Shown in pieces: positions 7,713 through 15,127 of a stretch of DNA of 52,006 nucleotides (position 1 is the first letter of the stretch; every line of letters starts with the position of its first letter). The notes beneath the pieces were generated by a model. The model made no database searches, was not told where the DNA came from, and worked only from the letters and a program-made list of their open reading frames with translations. The stretch is from the NCBI GenBank assembly GCA_900557365.1, contig UPXR01000006.1:1-52006 (forward strand), read 5' to 3'. The DNA comes from an uncultured Dialister sp. (GTDB taxonomy: Bacteria > Bacillota_C > Negativicutes > Veillonellales > Dialisteraceae). The translations under genes were made by a program, and so were the position numbers.

Positions 7713-8786
7713 TTAACGAATATGTGCCAGAATGGCTTCGGTCATGCCTTCGCCGTTGACCAGCTTCATGCCTTCCTTATAAATGTCGCCTGTGCGGTAT
7801 CCTTCTTCCAGGGTTTCATTGACCGCTCTTTCGATGGCATCCGCCGCTTTGTCCTCATTCAGGGAATACCGGAGCAGCATGGCTGCGGAAAGAACAGTTG
7901 CAATCGGATTGGCCTTGCCCTGTCCTGCAATATCGGGAGCGGAGCCGTGAATCGGTTCATACAGGCTTGTTTCCTCCCCGATCGACGCAGAGGGCAGCAT
8001 GCCTACAGAGCCGGACAGTACGGCGGCTTCATCGGACAGGATATCGCCGAACATGTTGCTCGTTACGACCACATCGAAGAAAGAGGGATGGATGGCGAAC
8101 TGCTGGGCGCAGTTGTCCACATACATATGATCCAGCGTTACATCGCTGTAGCTTTCCTCATGAACCTTAATGGCGGTTCTTCTCCACAGACGGGAAGAGG
8201 CCAGTACATTGGACTTATCCACGCTGGTGACATGGCCTTTTCTCTTCCGCGCCGCTTCAAAGGCAAATTTCGTGATCCGCTCCACTTCCGGTACGGAATA
8301 GCTTTCCACATCCCATGCCCGTTCTGCGCCGTCCTTCATTTCCGATTCGCAGCGGTCGCCGAAGTAAATGCCGCCGACGAGTTCCCGGACAATCATGATA
8401 TCCGTTCCCTTTGCGATTTCCGGCTTCAGCGGGGAATAGTCGATGAGGGAATCCTGGATTCTGACCGGCCGGAGATTGACATACAGGCCGAGCTCCTTGC
8501 GCAGGCCCAGGATGGCTTTTTCCGGACGGAGCGCCGGTTCCAGATGGTCCCACTGATCGCCGCCGACTGCACCGAAGAGGACTGCATCGGCTTTGCGGCA
8601 CGCTTCCACTGTATCTTCCGTAAGCGGCACACCGTACTTATCATAGGAGGTGCCCCCGGCATCCTTCCATTCATAGGTCAGTCCGATTTTATAGATTTCA
8701 TCGATTTTCTTCAGGATGCGGACTGCCGCATCGGTTACTTCTCCGCCGATTCCGTCACCGGGGATCACTACGATATGCTTTACCAT
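7713..8786 (-). CDS. leuB: 3-isopropylmalate dehydrogenase
   Basis: A 357-residue enzyme that oxidises and decarboxylates 3-isopropylmalate to 2-oxoisocaproate with NAD+, the third step of leucine synthesis. VIPGDGIGGEV at the N-terminus, the substrate arginines in LRKELGLYVNLRPVR, and GGIYFGDR (about 140) are hallmark LeuB sequences. VDNCAQQF and NMFGDILSDEAA (about 215-245) give the Mg2+-binding aspartates, and HGSAPDIAGQGKANP is the cofactor loop. The length is normal. The start directly abuts the leuD stop, so translation is coupled. It is the last gene of the T-box-controlled operon. Confidence 0.97.
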   Translation of the reverse strand: MVKHIVVIPGDGIGGEVTDAAVRILKKIDEIYKIGLTYEWKDAGGTSYDKYGVPLTEDTVEACRKADAVLFGAVGGDQWDHLEPALRPEKAILGLRKELGLYVNLRPVRIQDSLIDYSPLKPEIAKGTDIMIVRELVGGIYFGDRCESEMKDGAERAWDVESYSVPEVERITKFAFEAARKRKGHVTSVDKSNVLASSRLWRRTAIKVHEESYSDVTLDHMYVDNCAQQFAIHPSFFDVVVTSNMFGDILSDEAAVLSGSVGMLPSASIGEETSLYEPIHGSAPDIAGQGKANPIATVLSAAMLLRYSLNEDKAADAIERAVNETLEEGYRTGDIYKEGMKLVNGEGMTEAILAHIR

Positions 8787-9278
8787 TTATCTGTACTCCT
8801 TTACGTAATTGATGAGGCCGCCCGCTTTTGCGATATCCTGGATGAATCCCGGAAGAGGCGGTGCCTGGTATACATCTCCGGTCGTGAGATTTTCAATTTT
8901 TCCTGTGGAAACATCTACGCGGAGACGGTCTCCTGCGCTGATTTTCTTTACATCTTCCCCGATTTCCAGGAGCGGCAGGCCTACATTGATGCCGTTCCGG
9001 TAAAAAATGCGGGCAAAGGAAGCAGCAATGACAACCGGAACCCCGCTGGCCTTGATGGCCACCGGCGCATGCTCGCGGGAGGAGCCGCAGCCGAAATTCT
9101 CGCCGCCGACCATGATATCGCCGGCCTGCACTTCCTTTGCAAAAGTGGGATCGATGTCGACCATGCAGTGCTCGGCCAATTCCTTCGGATCAAATGTATT
9201 CAGATATCGTGCGGGGATGATGACATCCGTATCGATGTTGTCCCCGTAACGCCAAACCTTTCCTTCAATGGCTGCCAT
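8787..9278 (-). CDS. leuD: 3-isopropylmalate dehydratase, small subunit
   Basis: A 163-residue swivel subunit that pairs with LeuC to isomerise 2-isopropylmalate to 3-isopropylmalate. [16 protein letters not shown] near the N-terminus and [15 protein letters not shown] at about 57-72 are diagnostic. The short form (about 160 residues) is the usual type in Bacillota and Archaea, as opposed to the roughly 200-residue proteobacterial form. It sits one base after the leuC stop and directly before leuB. Confidence 0.97.
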   Translation of the reverse strand: MAAIEGKVWRYGDNIDTDVIIPARYLNTFDPKELAEHCMVDIDPTFAKEVQAGDIMVGGENFGCGSSREHAPVAIKASGVPVVIAASFARIFYRNGINVGLPLLEIGEDVKKISAGDRLRVDVSTGKIENLTTGDVYQAPPLPGFIQDIAKAGGLINYVKEYR

Positions 9279-9279
9279 A

Positions 9280-10539
9280 TTACTTTACCTCCTTCGGTGC
9301 TGCAATTCTTCCCAAAACGGCACTGGCTGCCGCTACCTGCGGCCCGGCCAGATAGATTTCCGAATCCGTGGGGCCCATACGGCCGATGAAATTGCGGTTC
9401 GTCGTGGAAACGCATTTTTCTCCGCTGGCCAGGATGCCCATGTAGCCGCCCAGGCAGGGTCCGCAGGTCGGGGTGGAAACCGCACAGCCCGCATCAATGA
9501 ATATATCAATATAGCCGGCATGTTCTGCCTGCTGGTAAATCGTAGGTGTTGCGGGAATGACGATGCACCGTACATCGGGATGAACCTTGCGTCCCTTGAA
9601 GATGCGCGCTGCAATCGCCAGGTCTTCCAGACGGCCGTTCGTGCAGGAGCCGATGACAACCTGATCGATCTTGATCGGGTCAAAGGTTCCGACAACCTTC
9701 GTATTTTCCGGAAGATGCGGGAATGCCACAACCGGCTTCATGGAAGACAGGTCAATGGTGACTTCTCTTTCATAATGGGCATCCGGATCTGCTTCCACTG
9801 CTTCCCAGGACTTATTGAACCGGCCTTCGATATATTTCTCGGTCTTTTCATCCACCGGGAAAATGCCGTTCTTGCCGCCGGCCTCAATGGCCATATTCGC
9901 AATGGTAAAGCGGTCGGTCATGGACAGGGAGCGGACGCCCTCTCCGGTAAATTCCAGAGATTTGTACAGAGCGCCGGAAACCCCGATCATGCCGATCAGG
10001 GTAAGGATGACGTCCTTGCCGGTGATATCCTCCGGCTTTGTTCCGGTCAGCGTAACCTTGATCGCATCGGGCACCTTGAACCAGGCCTCTCCGGTTGCCA
10101 TGGCCACGCCGAGGTCGGTAGAGCCCACGCCGGTGGAGAATCCGCCCAGCGCGCCGTAGGTGCAGGTGTGGGAATCGGCGCCGATGGTCACCATGCCCGG
10201 ACCGACGAGTCCCTTTTCCGGAAGGAGCGCATGCTCGATGCCTACCCGGCCCTGTTCAAAATAATTGACAATCCCGTTTTCCCGGGCAAAATCACGGACG
10301 ATCTTTGCCAGCGTTGCCGATTTGATATCCTTTGCCGGCTGGAAATGATCCGGTACAAGCACGATCTTTTCCCGGTCGAATACCGGACGGCCCACCTTCC
10401 TGAATTCCGCAATCGCCGGCGGAGCGGTAATATCATTTGCCATTACCAGATCCAGGGTGCAATAAATCAGATCCCCTGCTTTTACTTCCTTCATTCCGGC
10501 ATGCCTGGCCAGAATTTTCTGGGTCATTGTCATTCCCAT
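9280..10539 (-). CDS. leuC: 3-isopropylmalate dehydratase, large subunit
   Basis: A 419-residue aconitase-family [4Fe-4S] enzyme, second step of leucine synthesis. Cys299 (GSCTNGR), Cys359 and Cys362 (CGPCLGG) ligate the cluster. [20 protein letters not shown] near residue 120-140 is the substrate region. The length fits the short LeuC type that partners small LeuD. The start (MGMTMTQK) is chosen because AGGAGG lies eight bases upstream; 14 in-frame codons before it have no ribosome-binding site and extend into the leader. It is the first gene after the T-box. leuA is not adjacent, so the pathway's first step is encoded elsewhere. Confidence 0.96.
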   Translation of the reverse strand: MGMTMTQKILARHAGMKEVKAGDLIYCTLDLVMANDITAPPAIAEFRKVGRPVFDREKIVLVPDHFQPAKDIKSATLAKIVRDFARENGIVNYFEQGRVGIEHALLPEKGLVGPGMVTIGADSHTCTYGALGGFSTGVGSTDLGVAMATGEAWFKVPDAIKVTLTGTKPEDITGKDVILTLIGMIGVSGALYKSLEFTGEGVRSLSMTDRFTIANMAIEAGGKNGIFPVDEKTEKYIEGRFNKSWEAVEADPDAHYEREVTIDLSSMKPVVAFPHLPENTKVVGTFDPIKIDQVVIGSCTNGRLEDLAIAARIFKGRKVHPDVRCIVIPATPTIYQQAEHAGYIDIFIDAGCAVSTPTCGPCLGGYMGILASGEKCVSTTNRNFIGRMGPTDSEIYLAGPQVAAASAVLGRIAAPKEVK

Positions 10540-10609
10540 AGGATATTCCTCCTGTATTCTTACTTTTACCGGTGAAAGCATTCCTGCAGAGCTCGGCTTT
10601 CACCACAAA

Positions 10610-10844
10610 CAAAAAAGCCATCCTCTCCTAAGAGACGATGGCTCGCGGTACCACTCTTATTCCCGTTCCCCGAAGGAAACAGGCCCTTACACTGATAACG
10701 GTCAGAATCCGTCGAAGCCTACTTTTTTCAGCTCCGCTTCTCCGGGACGAGTTCGACGATTTCCTTTTGCTGCCTTTCACCGTCCGGCAGCTCTCTGCAA
10801 AAAGAAAGAATCTCTACTTTTTCCCATCACTGTATTTAAAGTAT
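10610..10844 (-). promoter_or_regulatory. Leucine T-box riboswitch leader of leuCDB
   Basis: The minus strand carries the T-box AGAGTGGTACCGCG (10644-10657). It is followed by a terminator hairpin, AGCCATC (minus-strand equivalent at 10637-10643) with AGCCATC/GATGGCT arms at 10616-10643, and TTTTTT. Stem I includes the AGAGAGCTGCC and GAAAGGCAGC motifs. In the specifier region GAACTCGTCCC, the triplet CTC (10749-10751) gives Leu. Uncharged tRNA-Leu (GAG anticodon) would stabilise the antiterminator and allow leu expression. The T-box call is direct; the specifier assignment is by motif context. Confidence 0.9.
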
Positions 10845-10850
10845 GTCAAT

Positions 10851-10879
10851 AATATACCACTCCATGACTGAAAATGCAA
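10851..10879 (-). promoter_or_regulatory. Promoter of the leu T-box transcript
   Basis: Minus-strand TTGCAT (10874-10879), a 17-bp spacer, and TATATT (10851-10856). It places the transcript start just before the T-box stem I. Confidence 0.65.
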
Positions 10880-10924
10880 AATTTTTTAGGAAGAGAGAAC
10901 CGGGCAGACCGTTGCCGGTCTTTT

Positions 10925-11182
10925 TTATTTCTTTCCTTTCAGTGCTTCATCGAGCGCAATGGCCAGCTGATCCGCACAGGATGTTCCCTTTCCGGCACAG
11001 TCATTGCCCCGGAGAATATCCGCTGCTTCCCGGGCATCCCGGCCTTCCAGAAGACGGCCGATGGCCTGCAGATTGCCCGGGCACCCGCCTTCAAAATGAA
11101 GATTGTAAATTTTCCCATCTTCCAGATCAAAGGTAATTTTCCGGGAACAAACGCGATGGGGAATAAAAGAATAGCTTTCCAT
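10925..11182 (-). CDS. TSCPD-domain four-cysteine protein
   Basis: An 85-residue protein of the small TSCPD family with four conserved cysteines, here in RVCSRKI, GGCPGN, NDCAGKG and TSCADQL. The last is the motif that names the family. A domain of this type also occurs at the C-terminus of some ribonucleotide reductases; the stand-alone protein has no established function, and metal binding by the four cysteines is likely. The start (MESYSF) has AGGAGG directly upstream; in-frame codons to 11260 lack a ribosome-binding site. It is a single gene after the terminator of its upstream neighbour. Confidence 0.8.
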   Translation of the reverse strand: MESYSFIPHRVCSRKITFDLEDGKIYNLHFEGGCPGNLQAIGRLLEGRDAREAADILRGNDCAGKGTSCADQLAIALDEALKGKK

Positions 11183-11248
11183 AAAATCCTCCTGCTGCAT
11201 AAAATTTCTTTCATTATAAACGGAAAAAGAAAAATTGTCATGAAAAAA

Positions 11249-11274
11249 CGCTGTCCGCACAGCGGCAGACAGCG
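11249..11274 (-). terminator. Terminator of the unknown membrane-anchored gene
   Basis: CGCTGTC (11249-11255) pairs with GACAGCG (11268-11274). On the minus strand the hairpin is followed by TTTTTT (11243-11248). Confidence 0.75.
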
Positions 11275-11287
11275 GAACCGTACAGCC

Positions 11288-12100
11288 TCAGGATGAAGAC
11301 CGATGCGCCGTCAGATCCATTTTTCTCCCGGAGGAATCGGAAAGACCGCCCGAATCCTTCTGTCGGTAAAGCTTCTCCATCTCTCTCGTGAAAGCCGCCG
11401 CAAGTGCCCGCCGCTGCTCCGGAGTCATCGACGTTCCGAACGCTCCGGCAGCAGAAGCCGGACGATGCGCCCGCCCGTCCGATGCACCGCAGGTCAGCTC
11501 TGCCCGGGGACCGGTCCCGGCATTCTTCATAAAATCCTGCACATAGTACTTCATGAACACCGTAAAGCCGTACATATATTTCTTCCGGCGCAGATTTTCC
11601 GCCGCATTCAGGTGATCCTTTACCAGCCGGCCGCCGACCAGAATATATCCCAGCGGTACAAACAGGGCAATGGCAAGCATGCTCAGCACGGACAGACCGC
11701 TGCCCGGCTTCTTTTCCGTCGGTCCCGCCGCAAATCCGCATTCCTTTCTCCATTCCTTCTCAAAAAGCTCAATTTCCGCTTTGCTCTCGAAAAGGCTTTT
11801 TTCCACCCGAAGAAAGGCCATGCCTTCTCTTTCCCCGTACCGTATGCCGTGCCGGTCAAACTTCACATCCTCCGCCCGGAAAAGCTCCTCCGTCTGCTGA
11901 AGAGGCCCGATAAACAGGATGCGGTGATTTTCCCCCAGCAGCGAGCGGTGCAGAATCCACTGGTCCTCTGTAAGCACAGCAATGCGGAATTCCCTTTTCC
12001 CCGAAGGGTCCTCCGCCATTCGGATCTTCTCCAGAAGGTTGTTGGACAGTCCTGTGCCGACTGCCGCAATGACGACATACAGAATCTTTTGCTCGTTCAT
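11288..12100 (-). CDS. Unknown protein with one central membrane segment
   Basis: A 270-residue protein I do not recognise. Residues 1-70 look like an alternating beta-alpha domain (KILYVVIAAVGTGLSNNLLEKI, then FRIAVLTEDQW and HRILFIGPL), as if binding a nucleotide or acting as a receiver-like fold, though no catalytic motif is clear. One hydrophobic segment (about 138-158, LSVLSMLAIALFVPLGYILVGG) probably spans the membrane. The remainder is charged and ends in a low-complexity Arg/Ser-rich tail. The start MNEQKIL is preceded by GGAAGGA; 11 upstream in-frame codons are less likely. It has its own extended -10 promoter and terminator. Confidence 0.55.
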   Translation of the reverse strand: MNEQKILYVVIAAVGTGLSNNLLEKIRMAEDPSGKREFRIAVLTEDQWILHRSLLGENHRILFIGPLQQTEELFRAEDVKFDRHGIRYGEREGMAFLRVEKSLFESKAEIELFEKEWRKECGFAAGPTEKKPGSGLSVLSMLAIALFVPLGYILVGGRLVKDHLNAAENLRRKKYMYGFTVFMKYYVQDFMKNAGTGPRAELTCGASDGRAHRPASAAGAFGTSMTPEQRRALAAAFTREMEKLYRQKDSGGLSDSSGRKMDLTAHRSSS

Positions 12101-12161
12101 TGTTCCTTCCGTCCTTTGTCCCCGTAACAACATTCCCTGTATCTATCCCGTATCTGTATTC

Positions 12162-12170
12162 ATCATACCA
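12162..12170 (-). promoter_or_regulatory. Extended -10 promoter of the 11288-12100 gene
   Basis: Minus-strand TGG-TATGAT (TATGAT at 12162-12167) gives TG-n and a good -10. A weak -35 (TTTCCG) lies 17 bp upstream. Confidence 0.4.
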
Positions 12171-12219
12171 TGGAACAAACCGGCCGGAAATAAAAATCGA
12201 AAAAATTCCTTTTCTGTCC

Positions 12220-12543
12220 TTACGGAAGTCCCGGGAAGGAGTCCACGAACTCGATCTCAATGTCAGGGAAAGAGTCCACAAACTCCACAGTGAAATCCTC
12301 CCCGGAATCCACGAATTCCCATTCTCCGAGTTCATCCGCAAAGGAGTCCACTGCCTGCACCCGCAGATCCGGGAAAGAATCCACGACCCTTACCTTTACA
12401 TCCCCAAAAGAATCCACCACCCGGACCCGTCCGCCCAGAAAAATCCCCCGGAAATACCCGGCGTCACTGACCGGCCCCGCCGCAGCGGCCGACACAGCCC
12501 CGAAGAGCAGAATAGCCGCCAGACAAATCCATATCCTTTTCAT
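12220..12543 (-). CDS. Secreted SFPD-repeat protein
   Basis: A 107-residue protein with a signal peptide (MKRIWICLAAILLFGAVSAAAA) followed almost entirely by six degenerate repeats of about 11 residues. The consensus is V-x-V/F-V-D-S-F-P-D-x-x. Examples are VRVVDSFGDVK, VRVVDSFPDLR, VEFVDSFPDIE and IEFVDSFPGLP; the third unit is longer and followed by GEW. Alternating V/F/V positions suggest a small beta-solenoid. The DNA of the repeats has diverged, so the array is old and kept at protein level. Similar short SFPD-repeat proteins occur in other bacteria as uncharacterised proteins (from memory). It lies downstream of the MocR-like gene with an 80-bp gap. Confidence 0.7.
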   Translation of the reverse strand: MKRIWICLAAILLFGAVSAAAAGPVSDAGYFRGIFLGGRVRVVDSFGDVKVRVVDSFPDLRVQAVDSFADELGEWEFVDSGEDFTVEFVDSFPDIEIEFVDSFPGLP

Positions 12544-12622
12544 ACCGCACCTCCTGTTTCATATTCTGATTCCTTTCCTCTGCCCGTATTATACAAAATG
12601 GAGCAGACAGAAAATGACGGCA

Positions 12623-13756
12623 TCAAATCTTTTTTCTGCTTTTTTCGTTTTCTCCCGAAGAATTCCGGCTGTTTCTTTCCGCTTCCCGCAGAGCCTTCCG
12701 CCGGCTTCTCCGCACCCGGTTGATATGTCTTTCGAAAAGCCCCTTCCGGATAAACGCCGCCAGGACAAGCTGATCAAAGACAGGAACCGTGCAGGAATAA
12801 AAGCCGGCCTTTTCCTCATACACCGGCAGCAGCTTCCGAGGAAGCACCAGGTAGGCCGCCCGGATGGACGGGGCGATGGTCCGGGAAAAGGAATTCATAT
12901 AAATGACATTTCCCTCCGGCCAGAGGGAAAAAAGCGTATTCTCCGGCTTCGACAGGACGGTGAATTCCGAATCGAAATCATCCTCAATGAGATAGCCGCC
13001 CCGGCTCTTTGCCCAGCCGATATATTCCGCCCGCTTGGACGCCGATGCAGTGATTCCCGTAGGATAGCTGGCTACCGGCGTCACATGAAGAACCGATGCG
13101 TGCGATGTCTCCAGCGCCTCCGATTCGATGCCCTCCGGCCCCAGAGGGAGAAGCTCCACGGCTGCCTCATAGGCCTGATACACCTTCCGGATTTTGTCAT
13201 ACGACGGGTCCTCCAGGGCATAGATGCGGTCCCGGCCCAGCACCTGTATATTCAGGCCGTAAAAATATTCTGCGCCGCTTCCGATCAGGATCTGCTCCGG
13301 AGAGACAAAAAGATTCCGGCTCCGCGCTAGATAGGAAGAAATGGCTTCCCGCAGTTCCCCCATGCCCCGGTGGGGCGACGGAAGAAGGATTTTTTCGCCG
13401 TAGTCCGTAAGGACCTCCCGCATGGTCTTGGCAAAGGCGGAAAAGGGGAAAAGCTCTCTTTCCGTCCGGTCCCTCTGCTCGATTTCCTCCCGCCGGATAG
13501 CCGGAGCGGAAAACGGCATCCGCTTCCCGCTGCCGAAGGCTTCGCCCTCCCGGTAAATCACATAGTATCCGCTCCGTTCCCGCGCCTCTGCATACCCTTC
13601 CTCCATGAGCAGACTGTACGCATGCTCGGCGGTGATGACACTTGTTCCCGTGCTCTCCGCCAGCTGTCTTTTCGAGGGAAGCCGGTCCCCGAAGCGGTAT
13701 ACCCCGTCCAGGATCGACTCCCGGATCATTTCATAGAGCTTCATGTAAGCTTTCAT
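12623..13756 (-). CDS. MocR/GntR-type regulator, aminotransferase domain degenerate and shortened
   Basis: A 377-residue protein with a GntR winged helix (1-70; SILDGVYRFGDRLPSKRQLAESTGTSVITAEHAY) and a fold-type-I aminotransferase-like domain (about 100-377). EDDFDSEF (258-265) keeps the pyridine-nitrogen aspartate, and YPTG is present. The lysine that normally binds PLP in SFSKT is Arg292 here (SFSRTIAPSIRAAY, codon CGG). The protein ends about 30 residues after the RRSRRKAL helix, so the usual C-terminal aminotransferase subdomain of about 90 residues is absent; only 79 bp separate it from the next gene. Start set by AGGAGA. It is divergent from two ECF S-components, its likely targets. 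Many MocR regulators control vitamin B6 genes. Confidence 0.8.
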   Translation of the reverse strand: MKAYMKLYEMIRESILDGVYRFGDRLPSKRQLAESTGTSVITAEHAYSLLMEEGYAEARERSGYYVIYREGEAFGSGKRMPFSAPAIRREEIEQRDRTERELFPFSAFAKTMREVLTDYGEKILLPSPHRGMGELREAISSYLARSRNLFVSPEQILIGSGAEYFYGLNIQVLGRDRIYALEDPSYDKIRKVYQAYEAAVELLPLGPEGIESEALETSHASVLHVTPVASYPTGITASASKRAEYIGWAKSRGGYLIEDDFDSEFTVLSKPENTLFSLWPEGNVIYMNSFSRTIAPSIRAAYLVLPRKLLPVYEEKAGFYSCTVPVFDQLVLAAFIRKGLFERHINRVRRSRRKALREAERNSRNSSGENEKSRKKI

Positions 13757-13782
13757 AGATTCTCCTGATCTTATTTTTTTAT

Positions 13783-13816
13783 ATGAAATTGGTGATTTTT
13801 ATAAGGTCAGTTTCAT
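13783..13816. promoter_or_regulatory. Candidate operator between MocR-like gene and ECF genes
   Basis: ATGAAATTG (13783-13791) and CAGTTTCAT (13808-13816) form an inverted repeat matching at 8 of 9 positions, with a 16-bp spacer, in the 99-bp divergent intergenic region. TATACT-like -10 sequence for the + gene follows at about 13819-13824. The role as a MocR operator is inferred from position. Confidence 0.4.
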
Positions 13817-13855
13817 TATATACTACAAATCAATAAAACGAAAAGGAGATTCCCT

Positions 13856-14392
13856 ATGAACCATGAATCAGCAGCTGTACCGGCGGTGAAGCACAGTGCC
13901 CGCCTGCTTTCCCTTTCCGCCCTTCTGATGGCGGTCAATATCAGTCTGGCTTCCTTCGGGATTCCCATTCCCGGCGGCCAGCTCTACCTCTGCGACATTT
14001 CCATTGTCGCCGCTTCTCTCCTTCTCGATCCGCCCTACGCATTTCTCGTAGGCGGCGTAGGAGCTTTCCTGGGAGATCTTTTCTTCTACCCGGCCTCCAT
14101 GTTTGTCTCTCTCTTCGTTCACGGCCTTCAGGCCGTCATCATTTCCTGCTTCGCCCACAGCTTCATGCCCTCCCGGCCGAAGCTGTCCGCAGCGATCGGC
14201 ATCTTCCTCGGCGCCGTCATCATGGTGGCCGGCTACACCTGGGGCTGCGCCTGGATTTACGGCACCCCCGAGCTCGCCTGGCTGGGCCTGCCCTATGAAA
14301 TCCTGCAGGCCCTTGCAGGCGCTTTCATCGGACCTTTCCTGGTCTGGAAATGGAAACTGAATGAGGCAGCGCACCGCCTCATCAGCCGATAA
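13856..14392 (+). CDS. ECF transporter S component (copy 1)
   Basis: A 178-residue membrane protein with about five to six helices, resembling the substrate-binding S components of energy-coupling-factor vitamin importers. Family features are LLMAVNISLASFGIPIPGG, the helix with FLVGGVGAFLGDLFFYP, and MFVSLFVHGLQAV. S components capture a vitamin or precursor and dock on a shared EcfA/A'/T module, which is not in this window. The substrate is unknown. The divergent MocR-like regulator would suit vitamin B6 or an amino compound, but this is inference. AAAGGAG precedes the ATG. It is followed after 75 bp by a close paralogue. Confidence 0.8.
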   Translation: MNHESAAVPAVKHSARLLSLSALLMAVNISLASFGIPIPGGQLYLCDISIVAASLLLDPPYAFLVGGVGAFLGDLFFYPASMFVSLFVHGLQAVIISCFAHSFMPSRPKLSAAIGIFLGAVIMVAGYTWGCAWIYGTPELAWLGLPYEILQALAGAFIGPFLVWKWKLNEAAHRLISR

Positions 14393-14467
14393 GACCGCCA
14401 CACCTTCCGATCTCCCGGACCTGCCCTGCAGAATCCGGGAATTTTTACAATTTGCAAAGGAGACAGT

Positions 14468-14998
14468 ATGCATTCCGAAAGCTCTTCCAATATCAGTGCC
14501 GGTACCCGGCGGCTCACCGCGGCCGCCCTTCTCATGGCCGTCAACATCGGCCTTTCCTCCTTCGGCATCCCTGTGCCGGGAGGCCATCTGTATTTCTGCG
14601 ATATCGCCGTTGTCGCAGCAGCCCTCCTTCTTGATCCGGCTGCAGCCTTTATCGTGGGCGGTGTCGGCTCCTTTCTGGGAGATTTCTTTTTCTATCCGGT
14701 CACCATGTTTGTTTCTCTTTTCGTCCACGGCTTCCAGGCGGCCCTCATTTCCTGGTTCATCCGCCATGTCCTGACCGGCAGGCCGAAGCTCTCCGCCTTC
14801 CTCGGCATTGCCCTCGGCGCCGTCCTCATGATTGTCGGCTATTCCCTGGCCCGGGCCTACATTTACAGCACCCCTGCCTATGCCTGGATCAAGCTCCCCT
14901 ATGAAATCCTCCAGGGTGTCATGGGTTCCGCCGTCGGCGCTTTCCTGGTGTGGAAATGGAAGCTCCGGGATCTGCTCCGGGACATTCTGGAAAAATAA
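14468..14998 (+). CDS. ECF transporter S component (copy 2)
   Basis: A 176-residue paralogue of the preceding gene, with well over half of residues identical by eye. Shared segments include ALLMAVNI.L.SFGIP.PGG, VGGVG.FLGD.FFYP and MFVSLFVHG.QA.LIS. Both end in LVWKWKL. The extreme N-termini differ, which separates the two after an otherwise recent-looking tandem duplication. AAAGGAGACAG lies before the ATG. The two genes probably share a transcript ending at the strong terminator just downstream. A difference in substrate or a dosage effect are both possible. Confidence 0.8.
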   Translation: MHSESSSNISAGTRRLTAAALLMAVNIGLSSFGIPVPGGHLYFCDIAVVAAALLLDPAAAFIVGGVGSFLGDFFFYPVTMFVSLFVHGFQAALISWFIRHVLTGRPKLSAFLGIALGAVLMIVGYSLARAYIYSTPAYAWIKLPYEILQGVMGSAVGAFLVWKWKLRDLLRDILEK

Positions 14999-15021
14999 GA
15001 CAGCCTTCGGGCTGTTTTTTT
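14999..15021 (+). terminator. Terminator of the ECF S-component pair
   Basis: ACAGCC-TTCG-GGCTGT followed by TTTTTT. The UUCG tetraloop makes it a strong intrinsic terminator on the + strand. Confidence 0.9.
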
Positions 15022-15094
15022 ATGCCGGAAAATCCCGGGAAGGAAAATTTTCATCCCGCTCCGGATTCCCCTCAAACCTGTTTTTGTCCATAAA

Positions 15095-15118
15095 AAAACG
15101 GCCCTTGCGGGTCGTTTT
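15095..15118 (-). terminator. Terminator of the nitroreductase-threonine aldolase unit
   Basis: Minus-strand AAAACGACCCG-CAA-GGGCCGTTTTTTT: a stem with one non-canonical pair followed by a T-run. Confidence 0.75.
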
Positions 15119-15127
15119 ATCATGCAC

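Noticed and set aside
10907..10926. Hairpin GACCG-TTGC-CGGTC plus TTTTTT on the + strand
   Set aside because: It has terminator form only on the + strand, where no gene lies upstream. On the minus strand, after the TSCPD gene, there is no T-run, so it was not called.
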